Positions 33,257-41,274 of a DNA stretch of 64,000 bases are shown here, piece by piece. Position numbers and translations under genes: made by a program. The notes beneath the pieces are model-generated. The model was given only the letters and a program-made list of their open reading frames with translations. It searched no databases and was not told where the DNA came from. Location of the stretch: NCBI GenBank assembly GCA_964466055.1, contig CAYXLW010000005.1:29264-93263 (forward strand), written 5' to 3'. Each line of letters begins with the position of its first letter. Position 1 is the first letter of the stretch. This stretch comes from CAYXLW01 sp964466055. Its GTDB lineage: Bacteria > Patescibacteriota > Gracilibacteria > GCA-2401425.

Positions 33257-33943
33257 TTAATACATAATGCTTCTTACTCCTTTTCGTTTTTTATTTTCTT
33301 TTGCATAGAAAACTTTCCCTTTTTTGACAATAGATTTTAATCGTTTTATTCCTTCACAGATGGCAATTTTCACAGCTTCTTTAGGAGAATCAGCAATAAA
33401 AAAAGGAATTCTTTTACGTTCATCTAGGTATTTACCATCGAATAATAGAGGTATTATTTTATCCACCCACCCACCAAATCCTCTCAGTAATATGACTGGT
33501 ACCTGATTTCTATATGCAACAGTCATTTCATTAAGAGTTCCTGCTCCACCACTAACTGCAATCATGATATCTGAAGATAAGGGCAAGAGATATTCAGGTC
33601 CTCCTTCCATCATTCCAGTAGTAATGCCTACTGTATAAATATCACCTACGCCAATATCATTAAGCGTATTAAAAAATCCTATAGTTATACTCTTTTTTTT
33701 AATACCTGCTTTCGCAACAGTGCTCATAATGCCTCCACCTCCGCCAGTAACAATTGTAGCACCTTGGTCTCCCAGTAGTTCTCCGATTGTTTTGACAGCT
33801 TTAATTAGTCCTTTGGGGCTACGCCATCCTTTTAAGTATTCTTCAGTCCCAGCACTTCCTATAATGCCAACCTGCAAAATTAATTTTCCAACACCAACAC
33901 CAACACTTTCTTTGTGTTTATTAGAAATAGATTTTTTAAACAT
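33257..33943 (-). CDS. LOG-family (TIGR00725-like) nucleotide phosphoribohydrolase homologue
   Basis: 228 residues, Rossmann-like SLOG fold. LQVGIIGSAGTEEY at the start, IVTGGGGGIMSTVAKAG and AVSGGAGTLNEMTVAYRN contain the glycine-rich loop and GGxGTxxE active-site motif of LOG proteins, which cleave the N-glycosidic bond of nucleoside monophosphates. The usual PGGxGT is SGGAGT here. The first 20 residues and the last 30 (basic) are extra. Its place between hisIG and hisE suggests a link to phosphoribosyl-adenine nucleotides. Confidence 0.8.
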   Translation of the reverse strand: MFKKSISNKHKESVGVGVGKLILQVGIIGSAGTEEYLKGWRSPKGLIKAVKTIGELLGDQGATIVTGGGGGIMSTVAKAGIKKKSITIGFFNTLNDIGVGDIYTVGITTGMMEGGPEYLLPLSSDIMIAVSGGAGTLNEMTVAYRNQVPVILLRGFGGWVDKIIPLLFDGKYLDERKRIPFFIADSPKEAVKIAICEGIKRLKSIVKKGKVFYAKENKKRKGVRSIMY

Positions 33944-33956
33944 AATACAAGTTGAA

Positions 33957-35024
33957 TTATAGTAATTTTATAATGCCTTTTGGATTTTTAGGTAATTTTT
34001 TATGAACCCTTTTAAGTTCATTTTCTATCTCTTCCATTTTTTTTCGTTTCCATCCATAAGCTAACGAATGATTATGTGCATAAATGTGTACACTAGATTC
34101 TTTGATTTTATATAAAGGAACCAATCCATTAGATTTTAGTGATTTTCCTGTTTCGGCTAAATCTACAATAGCATCTGCCAGAAAAGGAGCATGAGATTCG
34201 GTTGATCCATGAGAAGTAATCACTTGAATAGGTATGTTTTTTTCAACAAAAAATTTCTTTGTAATATTAGGTAATTCAGTAGATATTTTTTTATTTTTAA
34301 AGTCTTTCAGGTTTTTATATTCAGAAATATGATTTTTTGGAACAGCTAAAACCCACAAAACTTTACCTCGTCCTCTCTCATTATAATCTAGATCTCCCAT
34401 GTCAGTAACATTAGAGCCATATTCTTCTATAAGATCACTGCCAACCAGTCCCATATCAACCTGCCCATCCTCAATAAGCCTTGGGATCTCTTTAGCTCTA
34501 ACAACTAGTAGTTTTATTTTATCTTCATTTCTTATTGAGGGCTTTAAACATTGTTTTCCTCTAAGCTCTAGTTGATATTTTGTAAGATTAAATAGCATAA
34601 TTGTAGAGGAGTATAAAGATCCAGATGGGATAGCCAAAGTTACTATGTCCGAATATTTCTCATAAACTTTTTCTGGATCGAATACTTTTTCACCAGTAGT
34701 TACCCATTTATTACCATTTTTAGCTTTATAAAAACAACTTCTATAGCCATCTTCAACAGCACCACCGATTTGATTAACTTTAATAAGCAAAGAATCCTCA
34801 TCATTATCAGTATAAATTTCTTTTACAATCTGAAAATTTCCAGATTCTTCGCCTTTCATCCAAAGTCGTTTTTTCTTACGGCTGTAGTAATGTACCTTGC
34901 CAGTTTTTTTAGTCCATTTCCATGCCGTCTTATCCATAAAACCAACCATTAATACCTCTTGGTTTTTATAATCTTGGATTACTACTGGCAATAAACCATT
35001 CATTTTTTGAAAATTGAGACTCAT
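33957..35024 (-). CDS. HisI-HisG fusion: PR-AMP cyclohydrolase-like / ATP phosphoribosyltransferase
   Basis: 355 residues. Residues 1-112 follow HisI (VLMVGFMDKTAWKWTKKTG, YYSRKKKRLWMKGEESGNFQ). The Mg-binding DxDxD is kept (DNDED, 73-77), but two of three zinc cysteines are gone: Asn74 and Val90 where Cys is expected, with only Cys97 (RSCFY) left. Residues 125-340 follow short-form HisG: LAIPSGSLYSS, GQVDMGLVGSDLIEE, and the PRPP loop ADAIVDLAETG (283-293). The usual Lys/Arg of LAIPKGRL are Ser. Short HisG normally needs HisZ, not seen here. Steps 1 and 3 are thus on one chain, with HisE for step 2 nearby, but the chemistry of the HisI half is doubtful. Confidence 0.88.
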   Translation of the reverse strand: MSLNFQKMNGLLPVVIQDYKNQEVLMVGFMDKTAWKWTKKTGKVHYYSRKKKRLWMKGEESGNFQIVKEIYTDNDEDSLLIKVNQIGGAVEDGYRSCFYKAKNGNKWVTTGEKVFDPEKVYEKYSDIVTLAIPSGSLYSSTIMLFNLTKYQLELRGKQCLKPSIRNEDKIKLLVVRAKEIPRLIEDGQVDMGLVGSDLIEEYGSNVTDMGDLDYNERGRGKVLWVLAVPKNHISEYKNLKDFKNKKISTELPNITKKFFVEKNIPIQVITSHGSTESHAPFLADAIVDLAETGKSLKSNGLVPLYKIKESSVHIYAHNHSLAYGWKRKKMEEIENELKRVHKKLPKNPKGIIKLL

Positions 35025-35357
35025 AGCTATTTTACATTAAAACGTTCGAAGAAGTTTTAACGAGTCTTACAAATCTCGAAAAAATAATATCAAAGCCAAA
35101 ATAAATTAACAAGATTTATTTGTCTATCATAAATTCAAGCATTAATTGTACCATCGGAGATACTCAGAAATAACCTTAGGGATTTTGTAGTTTAATCCTT
35201 TTCGTGGTGTCTATTATTCAATTTATCCTCAAATTCCTTAATTTACTAGATACTAGATTTCTTCATTAAAATGAAAGTTAGATTTTTGCTTATTATTTTT
35301 TATGTAATTAAATCTTTTATTAGATTCCAGGCAAACTGGAATGACCGTACTTTGTTT
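35025..35357. other. Gene-free interval with one REP-like hairpin
   Basis: No convincing frame. It contains ATTCCAG, loop GCAAA, CTGGAAT, then GAC at 35324-35345, the same REP-like design as at 5043-5064 and 56673-56696. Confidence 0.6.
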
Positions 35358-36041
35358 TCACAATAGCCCTTTCAAAGAAAAACTATAAAAGCCATCTTCT
35401 CCAATAATAATATGATCATCAAAAAATAAACCAAACTTGCAAGCCTCTTCCTTAATCTGAACAGTAAAATTAACATCATCCTCAGAAGGCTCTTTAATAC
35501 CATGCGGATGATTATGAGCAAGATAAAAATTCTTAGCATTCAACCGAATAGGATTATAAAGAATAGAAGCAATAGTAACAGAAAGCACATTAGATTCACC
35601 TTGAGCTACAAGTCCGCTATAAAGAACACGTCGCTGACTATCTAAACAAATAATACGCAATTGCTCAAAAGTTGTTCTTTTCTTAAAATCATCCTTAATA
35701 TATTCATAAAACTGCTCTGAAGATTTTATTTTGGTATTATCTCTTTTGTTAATACGTCTAAAATATTCCCCAATAGCAAGAATGGTGCAAGATTTAACAA
35801 GAGGAAGTCCAGTATTATCTTGAATTTCTTCAAGTGTAGTAAACTGAAATAATCCTCTTGTTCCAAATTCAGAAATCAACATTTTAGATAAATCTCCAAC
35901 ATTCATATTTTTGTATCCAGTGCCAAAAATAACAGATAAAAGCTCAGAATCATTTAGACTTTCAGCTCCATATGATTCAATCTTTTCACGCGGTTTCTGT
36001 TTCTCTGGATGCTCAGAAAAAGATATAAGCTTAATTGCCAT
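35358..36041 (-). CDS. radC: RadC-family JAB/MPN protein
   Basis: 227 residues. An N-terminal helix-hairpin-helix part (REKIESYGAESLNDSELLSV, LPLVKSCTILAIGEYFRR) precedes the MPN+ domain with the metal motif HNHPHGIKEPSEDD and an upstream Glu. RadC is widespread, often beside mobile DNA. Its enzymatic role is unsettled and its supposed repair function has been questioned. It is 35 bases downstream of the XRE regulator on the same strand and may be controlled by it. Confidence 0.9.
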   Translation of the reverse strand: MAIKLISFSEHPEKQKPREKIESYGAESLNDSELLSVIFGTGYKNMNVGDLSKMLISEFGTRGLFQFTTLEEIQDNTGLPLVKSCTILAIGEYFRRINKRDNTKIKSSEQFYEYIKDDFKKRTTFEQLRIICLDSQRRVLYSGLVAQGESNVLSVTIASILYNPIRLNAKNFYLAHNHPHGIKEPSEDDVNFTVQIKEEACKFGLFFDDHIIIGEDGFYSFSLKGLL

Positions 36042-36075
36042 TTAATTAATCAAAATTAAAAACTAGCAATTAAAA

Positions 36076-36489
36076 TTATTCCTTATTGTTTGTCATATTT
36101 TTGTAAAAAGAAATATCTTGTTTAAACTTTTTTATAATTTCTTCAGATGCACCTTTTTTTCTAAGTGCATCTTCCAACTCCTCAGCTATTTCATCAATAG
36201 TCTTTTCAGAATCTTTAGATCCATTATAAGGCTCAGCATTTTGAGAAATTTTTAAATTATACTTTTCAGCTAATTCTTTACTTCGCCAAACGGCAATCTT
36301 ATTTTTTGCTTCTTTGGTACTCATGCCATATCCATGAGTTAATATTTTTAAAAAAGTTTCATCTTTAGCCTTAATTTTACCGTTTTCATATGATGATAAA
36401 TTTCCAGTCCCATATCCTACCTTAATAGAAAGAGCTTTAAGCGTGAGCTTATGTTTTATGCGCAACTTTTTTAATTCACCATAAACCAT
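36076..36489 (-). CDS. XRE-family transcriptional regulator
   Basis: 137 residues. An N-terminal HTH (ELKKLRIKHKLTLKALSIK, then GYGTGNLSSYENGKI, residues 4-45) is followed by a helical extension rich in charge (IDEIAEELEDALRKKGASEE). It is divergent from a 53-codon gene at 36598 with a palindrome between (36567-36583), the usual geometry of an autoregulator and its target. radC lies downstream on the same strand. Confidence 0.8.
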   Translation of the reverse strand: MVYGELKKLRIKHKLTLKALSIKVGYGTGNLSSYENGKIKAKDETFLKILTHGYGMSTKEAKNKIAVWRSKELAEKYNLKISQNAEPYNGSKDSEKTIDEIAEELEDALRKKGASEEIIKKFKQDISFYKNMTNNKE

Positions 36490-36566
36490 AGTGTAGAAAG
36501 ATTACTAATCTCATTTAATCAAGCTTATTTAAAAAGTGCTGAAAAATAAATTGATTTATATCTACT

Positions 36567-36583
36567 CTCTATGTAGTATAGAG
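36567..36583. promoter_or_regulatory. Candidate operator between divergent genes
   Basis: CTCTAT, five bases, ATAGAG, within a larger imperfect palindrome (CTAC...GTAG). It lies 15 bases before the small plus-strand gene and 78 before the XRE gene start. Confidence 0.4.
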
Positions 36584-36597
36584 AAAAAAATGTTTTT

Positions 36598-36759
36598 ATG
36601 AATATCTCTAGAAAAGAAAAATTGAAGGAAAGAATTAGAACCTCACTTTCAGTGATTCGTTTTTTACTTGAAGATAAGGTTGTAAAATTGGAGGATAAGA
36701 ATATGGCTCTAATAAATGAAAACATCATTAGTATATTAAAAAACACAGAAGAATTTTAA
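36598..36759 (+). CDS. Small hypothetical protein divergent from the XRE regulator
   Basis: 53 residues, starting MNISRKEKLKERIRTSLSVI and ending ISILKNTEEF. It is a single amphipathic, highly charged helix-rich protein. The frame has natural codon use and a TAA at 36757-36759. A minus-strand frame over the same bases looks like its shadow. It may be the partner or target of the regulator. Confidence 0.5.
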   Translation: MNISRKEKLKERIRTSLSVIRFLLEDKVVKLEDKNMALINENIISILKNTEEF

Positions 36760-36824
36760 TTTCTATTTTTTTTTGAAGTTTATTTTTATCTTACTTATTT
36801 ACAGGGGCTGAAATTTAAGTTTTC

Positions 36825-36852
36825 TTGCTTTTTGTAAAATATGCTTTAAAAT
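36825..36852 (+). promoter_or_regulatory. Promoter of rpsA with leader hairpin
   Basis: TTGCTT (36825-36830), 16 bases, TAAAAT (36847-36852). A TCCCC/GGGGA hairpin follows directly at 36852-36868. The leader to the rpsA ATG is about 85 bases, long enough for feedback control by S1. Confidence 0.5.
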
Positions 36853-36945
36853 CCCCGAGCTTTGGGGAAATTAATTTTGGGAGAAGCAGCCTGTTAACTA
36901 ACTCTTAAAGCCGATAGATTTATAATTAAACTGCTCATATATACT

Positions 36946-38172
36946 ATGGATTATACATTCGATGCAAATGTAAACATGCAAGAAATTCTCGCACAGAAAG
37001 GTGCAGGATTTACTTCCTATGTGGCAGGACAAGCTGTAAAAGGAACAGTTGTTGGTATTACAAAAAAGGAAATTTTAGTTGATCTTGATGGAAAGATAAC
37101 AGGGGTTATCGCAGGGAAAGAATTAAATGATATATTAGATACAGCAAAAACTCTTGAATTAGGACAGGAAGTTTTGGCTATTGTTTTAGATCCTGAAAAT
37201 GATGATGGAATTTTATTGCTTTCACTTAGAAAAGCAGGTCAACTTAGAGCTTGGGATCAGTACTATAAAGTATATGAAACACAAGAAATTGTTGAAGTTG
37301 TTCCAACTGCAGCAAATAAAGGAGGGTTACTTGTAGACTTAGCTGGTATTAAAGCATTTATACCAGTTTCACAGCTTTCTCCTGAAAATTATCCACGTGT
37401 TGATGGAGCTAATTCAAGTAAAATTCTTGAAAAATTACAATCTCTAATTGGTAAAAAATTCCAAGTTAGAGTTATTGGAATAGATAAAGAAGAAGGAAAG
37501 CTTATTTTTTCTGAAAGACAAGTGTTTGCAGAAAAGAGAAAAAAGGCCATAGGAGATCTTAAAGCAGGAGATATTGTGAAAGGAAGAGTTACAGGTGTTG
37601 TTAAATTTGGAGTTTTTGTTACTTTCAAAGGACTAGAAGGGCTTGTTCATATTTCAGAAATTGCTTGGGGGCATGTTAAAGACCCTTCACAATATGCAAA
37701 GATCGGTGATGAATTTGATATAAAAGTTATTGGAATAGATGGAGAGAAGATATCATTATCAATAAAGCAACTTCAAGAAGATCCATGGCTTAGTGCTATA
37801 GAAAAATACAAGGTAGGAAATAATGTAAAAGGAATCATAAATAAAGTTTCTGAATTTGGTGCTTTTGTTACACTTGATAATGATGTGAACGGACTTATTC
37901 ATCTTTCAGAGATTGATCATGATCTAGTCACAGATCCTAATAATTATTTTAAAGAGGGAGAGGCAGTTGAAGCTAAAGTTATTGAAATTGATACGAAAGA
38001 ACATAGGATCGCTCTTTCAGTAAAAGCTTTAAAGAAAGCGCCTGTGAAAGAAGAAAAAGAAAATGAGGGTAAAAAAAGTGATAAAGAATCAGATATATCA
38101 GCGAATGATGAAGCTGTGAAAAAAGAAGAAAAAACTCCTAAAAAGAAGGATAGTAAAAAAGAAGATAAGTAG
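36946..38172 (+). CDS. rpsA: 30S ribosomal protein S1
   Basis: 408 residues with four S1 (OB-fold) domains: about 20-90, 105-175, 195-263 (GDIVKGRVTGVVKFGVFVTF, GLVHISEIAWGHV) and 280-350 (GNNVKGIINKVSEFGAFVTL). The last 50 residues are a Lys/Glu tail. E. coli S1 has six domains; four-domain forms are usual in Firmicutes and CPR. S1 helps unfolded or leader-poor mRNAs bind the 30S subunit, which fits the scarcity of strong Shine-Dalgarno sites here. It directly precedes the split ribosomal operon but has its own terminator. Confidence 0.95.
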   Translation: MDYTFDANVNMQEILAQKGAGFTSYVAGQAVKGTVVGITKKEILVDLDGKITGVIAGKELNDILDTAKTLELGQEVLAIVLDPENDDGILLLSLRKAGQLRAWDQYYKVYETQEIVEVVPTAANKGGLLVDLAGIKAFIPVSQLSPENYPRVDGANSSKILEKLQSLIGKKFQVRVIGIDKEEGKLIFSERQVFAEKRKKAIGDLKAGDIVKGRVTGVVKFGVFVTFKGLEGLVHISEIAWGHVKDPSQYAKIGDEFDIKVIGIDGEKISLSIKQLQEDPWLSAIEKYKVGNNVKGIINKVSEFGAFVTLDNDVNGLIHLSEIDHDLVTDPNNYFKEGEAVEAKVIEIDTKEHRIALSVKALKKAPVKEEKENEGKKSDKESDISANDEAVKKEEKTPKKKDSKKEDK

Positions 38173-38195
38173 TAAATTTTATAAGAATATTTACG

Positions 38196-38229
38196 AACAG
38201 GATTAGCCTTTTTGGCTAGTTCTGTTTTG
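38196..38229 (+). terminator. rpsA terminator
   Basis: Arms AACAGGATTAGCC and GGCTAGTTCTGTT around a TTTTT loop, with two mismatches, followed by TTGTT. Located 24 bases after the rpsA stop. Confidence 0.65.
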
Positions 38230-38335
38230 TTAAAAATTTTCAGATGTAAAATGGCTTGAAATAAGTATAAATTTTTATTACAAGGACTGCATTAATTTCA
38301 TATAAATTTATACGCAATTTTTCTTTATTTTTATC

Positions 38336-38363
38336 TTGACATTAGCTTATTTTTGAGTAAACT
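38336..38363 (+). promoter_or_regulatory. Promoter of the L16-led ribosomal operon
   Basis: TTGACA (38336-38341), 16 bases, TAAACT (38358-38363), giving a leader of about 50 bases to the rplP ATG at 38420. It supports L16 being the first gene of the transcript. Confidence 0.55.
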
Positions 38364-38419
38364 TCGCAGGCTTTTTGCTCCAGAGTATTTTAAAGCAATT
38401 TTTATATCATTATTACTTT

Positions 38420-38836
38420 ATGTTACAACCAAAAAAACAAAAGTATCGGAAAGTTTTCAGAGGAAGGTCTGCTCTTTGCGGAAAAGCGAAAGGGAATACG
38501 TCTCTTGTGTTTGGTGATTTTGGTTTAAAGGTAATAACAGCAGGAGAAATAACTGCTCGTCAGATAGAGTCTGCTCGTAAAGCAATTAAGAATTATCTTG
38601 ATCGTCGTGGAAATTTATCAATTATGGTATTTCCTCATAAAGTGCTTACTCGTAAATCTGCAGAAGTGCCAATGGGGTCAGGGAAGGGTGCTCCAGATCA
38701 TTATGTGTCACCAGTGTGTCCAGGTAGAATAATTTTTGAGCTTGGTGGGGTGAATGAAGCAGAGGCTCGAGAGGCTTTCAGGTTGGGGATGCATAAGCTT
38801 CCATTTGTGTGTAAATTTGTTACTAAAGAAATATAA
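38420..38836 (+). CDS. rplP: 50S ribosomal protein L16
   Basis: 138 residues from the ATG at 38420 (MLQPKKQKYRKVFRGR), the conserved L16 start; an upstream in-frame ATG at 38375 overlaps the promoter and is not used. GSGKGAPDHYVSPVCPGRIIFE is the signature near the peptidyl-transferase centre. It begins the spc-type run, whereas in most bacteria L16 follows rpsC inside the S10 operon. Confidence 0.95.
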   Translation: MLQPKKQKYRKVFRGRSALCGKAKGNTSLVFGDFGLKVITAGEITARQIESARKAIKNYLDRRGNLSIMVFPHKVLTRKSAEVPMGSGKGAPDHYVSPVCPGRIIFELGGVNEAEAREAFRLGMHKLPFVCKFVTKEI

Positions 38837-38837
38837 A

Positions 38838-39044
38838 ATGTACTCAATTCAAGATTTAAAAAAGATGGCAGAAAAAGACTTACAGATAGAGTTAGAAAAA
38901 ACTCGAATCAACTCTGGTAAGCTCAAATTTTTAATTAAAGCTGGACAAGAAAAGGCAGTGCATAATTTGAAAAACTTGAAAAAATATCTTGCTAGAATTC
39001 TTACTACTATAAAAGAAGTTAAACTCACTATTAATGAAAACTAA
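38838..39044 (+). CDS. rpmC: 50S ribosomal protein L29
   Basis: 68 residues from ATG 38838, one base after the L16 stop. Two-helix protein (MYSIQDLKKMAEKDLQIELE, LKNLKKYLARILT) at the exit-tunnel rim where SRP and trigger factor dock. Its end overlaps rpsQ by 11 bases. The canonical KxxIARxxT reads KKYLARILTT. Confidence 0.9.
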   Translation: MYSIQDLKKMAEKDLQIELEKTRINSGKLKFLIKAGQEKAVHNLKNLKKYLARILTTIKEVKLTINEN

Positions 39045-39291
39045 AGAAGTAATTGTTGTTTCAACAAAAATGGCTAAGACTCTTGTAGTTAAATTAGACG
39101 TATTTAAAAAACACCCTATATACCATAAAGAGTACAAGAGATCTGTAAAGTTTTACGTACATACAGAAGATGAAAAAAAATTTGAAGAAGGGCAGAAGAT
39201 AACTATCGTAGAAACTAGACCAATAAGCAAGCTTAAGAGGTGGAAAGTTTTAGAGGGTGGAGTAAAAGAATTAATAAAGGAGGCTATATAA
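39034..39291 (+). CDS. rpsQ: 30S ribosomal protein S17
   Basis: 85 residues, OB-fold 16S rRNA-binding protein. KTLVVKLDVFKKHPIYHKEY and ITIVETRPISKLKRWKVLE are diagnostic. Overlaps L29 by 11 bases, implying translational coupling. Confidence 0.95.
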   Translation: MKTKEVIVVSTKMAKTLVVKLDVFKKHPIYHKEYKRSVKFYVHTEDEKKFEEGQKITIVETRPISKLKRWKVLEGGVKELIKEAI

Positions 39292-39318
39292 TTAAAATAA
39301 ATTAATATTATTAAATAA

Positions 39319-39687
39319 ATGATCCAGACACAAACACGATTGGTTGTAGCTGACAATACAGGGGCGAAGGCTGCTATGTGTATTAAAGTATTAGGAGGAT
39401 CAAAAAGGAGGTATGCAGGAGTTGGTGATCCTATAGTGATTACTGTTAAAAAAGCTGCTCCAAAAGGTGTGGTTAAGAAGAAGTCAGTACAGCGTGCAGT
39501 TGTGGTTCGCACTAAAAAACAAATAAAACGAAAAGATGGTTCATTTTTGAGATTTGACGATAATGCGTGTGTAATTATTTCAAAGGATGGAGTCCCAAGA
39601 GGAACTAGAATTTTTGGACCCATTGCTCGTGAACTTAGAGTTAAAGGTTATCAAAAAATTATTTCTCAGGCCCCAGAAGTATTATAA
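39319..39687 (+). CDS. rplN: 50S ribosomal protein L14
   Basis: 122 residues, full length. RLVVADNTGAKAAMCIKVLG and RGTRIFGPIARELR are the L14 signatures. L14 binds 23S rRNA at the intersubunit bridge and is the docking site of RsfS. Confidence 0.97.
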   Translation: MIQTQTRLVVADNTGAKAAMCIKVLGGSKRRYAGVGDPIVITVKKAAPKGVVKKKSVQRAVVVRTKKQIKRKDGSFLRFDDNACVIISKDGVPRGTRIFGPIARELRVKGYQKIISQAPEVL

Positions 39688-39699
39688 TTAAAATTCATA

Positions 39700-40053
39700 A
39701 TGGCAGTTCTTACTAAAGACGAAGTTAAAATTATAGCCGGCAAAGACAAAGGAAAGACAGGTGTTGTCAAAAGGGTTATTAAAAAACAGGATAATAACTC
39801 TAAGAAGAAGGTTATTGTTAAGGTTGTTGTTACTGGTGTTAATTTTGTAACAAAGCACATAAAAGGGAAGGAGGGGCAGTCGGGACAAAAGATTCAAGTT
39901 GAGGCTCCAATGCATATTTCAAATGTTATGCTTATTGACCCAAAGACAAAAGAGCGGACACGAGTTGGATATACAATATCTGAATCTGGAGAGAAACATA
40001 GAGTAGCAAAAAAATCAGGAGAAATCCTTCATAATAAGGCAAAGAAAAAATAA
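39700..40053 (+). CDS. rplX: 50S ribosomal protein L24
   Basis: 117 residues. The KOW motif is VKIIAGKDKGKTGVVKRVIK and a basic insert (NNSKKKVIVKVVV) follows. GQKIQVEAPMHISNVMLID is typical. L24 initiates 50S assembly at the 5' end of 23S rRNA. Confidence 0.93.
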   Translation: MAVLTKDEVKIIAGKDKGKTGVVKRVIKKQDNNSKKKVIVKVVVTGVNFVTKHIKGKEGQSGQKIQVEAPMHISNVMLIDPKTKERTRVGYTISESGEKHRVAKKSGEILHNKAKKK

Positions 40054-40066
40054 ATAATCAACATAT

Positions 40067-40606
40067 ATGTCACTTTCTAAAGATTATCGGTCGAAAATAC
40101 TTAAATCAGTGAAGGAAAAGCTGGGAATGAAGAATATTAATGAAGTTCCAAGAATTGAAAAAGTAGTAATAAACATTGGAATTGGGAGTTATATTTCGAG
40201 AAAAGATAAAGACTATTCATCTTTGGTTGATAGAATTACAGTTATCGCTGGTCAAAAACCAGTAGTGATTAAAGCTAAAAAGTCAGTATCTAACTTTAAA
40301 TTAAGAAAAGGAGTTCCGAATGGAATAAGTGTTACGCTTAGAGGAAAAAGGCAGTTAGACTTTTTAGAGCGACTTATTAATATCGCATTGCCACGAACTA
40401 GAGATTTCAGGGGATTATCTAAAAAAGCATTTGATGGAAAGGGGAATTATTCAATGGGAATAAAAGAAGTTACAATATTTCCATCGGTTAGAGTAGATGA
40501 CTTAACGAAAATGCATGGACTTCAAGTTAATATCTCAACAACAGCTAAAACAGATAAAGAGGCTAAAGTGTTGCTTGAAGAAATAGGAATTCCTTTTGTT
40601 AAATAA
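40067..40606 (+). CDS. rplE: 50S ribosomal protein L5
   Basis: 179 residues, full length. IEKVVINIGIG, GQKPVVIKAKKSVSNFKLR and RDFRGLSKKAFDGKGNYSMG are the family hallmarks. L5 binds 5S rRNA in the central protuberance. Confidence 0.97.
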   Translation: MSLSKDYRSKILKSVKEKLGMKNINEVPRIEKVVINIGIGSYISRKDKDYSSLVDRITVIAGQKPVVIKAKKSVSNFKLRKGVPNGISVTLRGKRQLDFLERLINIALPRTRDFRGLSKKAFDGKGNYSMGIKEVTIFPSVRVDDLTKMHGLQVNISTTAKTDKEAKVLLEEIGIPFVK

Positions 40607-40616
40607 TTAAATTTAC

Positions 40617-40841
40617 ATGGCTCGAAAAGCATTACAAGTAAAAGCGGCAAAACGAAAGAAAAAATATTTGGCAGATATTGCAGCAGGAAGGACTCCTGAG
40701 TTTGCAGTACGAGTTTATAACAGGTGCCAAATTACAGGAAGAAGACATGGCTATATGAGATTTTTTGGGATGTCACGTATTATGTTTAGAAAATTAGCTT
40801 CTCAAGGAATGATTCCAGGGGTTACAAAATCAAGTTGGTAG
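40617..40841 (+). CDS. rpsN: 30S ribosomal protein S14, cysteine-poor form
   Basis: 74 residues. The C-terminal half RCQITGRRHGYMRFFGMSR and SQGMIPGVTKSSW aligns with S14, but three of four zinc cysteines of the Zn form are replaced (CQIT, SRIM), so this is a C-minus type although only a little longer than the 61-residue Zn form. Confidence 0.93.
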   Translation: MARKALQVKAAKRKKKYLADIAAGRTPEFAVRVYNRCQITGRRHGYMRFFGMSRIMFRKLASQGMIPGVTKSSW

Positions 40842-40866
40842 TTTTAAATTATAAATTATAGAATTT

Positions 40867-41250
40867 ATGCATTCAGATCCGATATCAGATATGGCAACAC
40901 AAATGAGAAATGCTTTAATGGCAGGTCATAAGTCTGTAAATGTTCCGTACTCTAAATTAAAGGAAGCAATAATTGTTTTACTAAAAACTGAAAAATTTAT
41001 AAAAGATTATAAAATAGAGAAAATAGATAAATTTGAAGAAATTAAAATTATTTTTGATGAAGATAAAGAGATTAGGAATATTAAGAAAATTTCTAAGCCA
41101 GGACAAAGGATTTACGTTAAATCTTCAGAAATGAAATCAGTAAAAAATGGAATGGGAATTGCCGTAGTTTCAACGTCAAATGGAATTATGCCTGGGTATA
41201 AGGCATACAAGGCAGGGATAGGGGGAGAAATTTTACTTGAGATATATTAA
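40867..41250 (+). CDS. rpsH: 30S ribosomal protein S8
   Basis: 127 residues. DPISDMATQMRNALMAGHKSV starts the protein and GIAVVSTSNGIMPGYKA gives the C-terminal signature. In E. coli S8 also represses the spc operon by binding its mRNA. Confidence 0.95.
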   Translation: MHSDPISDMATQMRNALMAGHKSVNVPYSKLKEAIIVLLKTEKFIKDYKIEKIDKFEEIKIIFDEDKEIRNIKKISKPGQRIYVKSSEMKSVKNGMGIAVVSTSNGIMPGYKAYKAGIGGEILLEIY

Positions 41251-41274
41251 TATAAAATAATTAATTATTAAAGC

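Noticed and set aside
36525..36746. Minus-strand 73-residue frame
   Set aside because: Phe/Ser/Ile-rich antisense shadow of the 53-codon plus-strand frame, with no start signal.
38375..38419. Upstream ATG of rplP adding 15 residues
   Set aside because: It lies at the predicted transcription start, and all L16 proteins begin at MLQPKKxKYRK.
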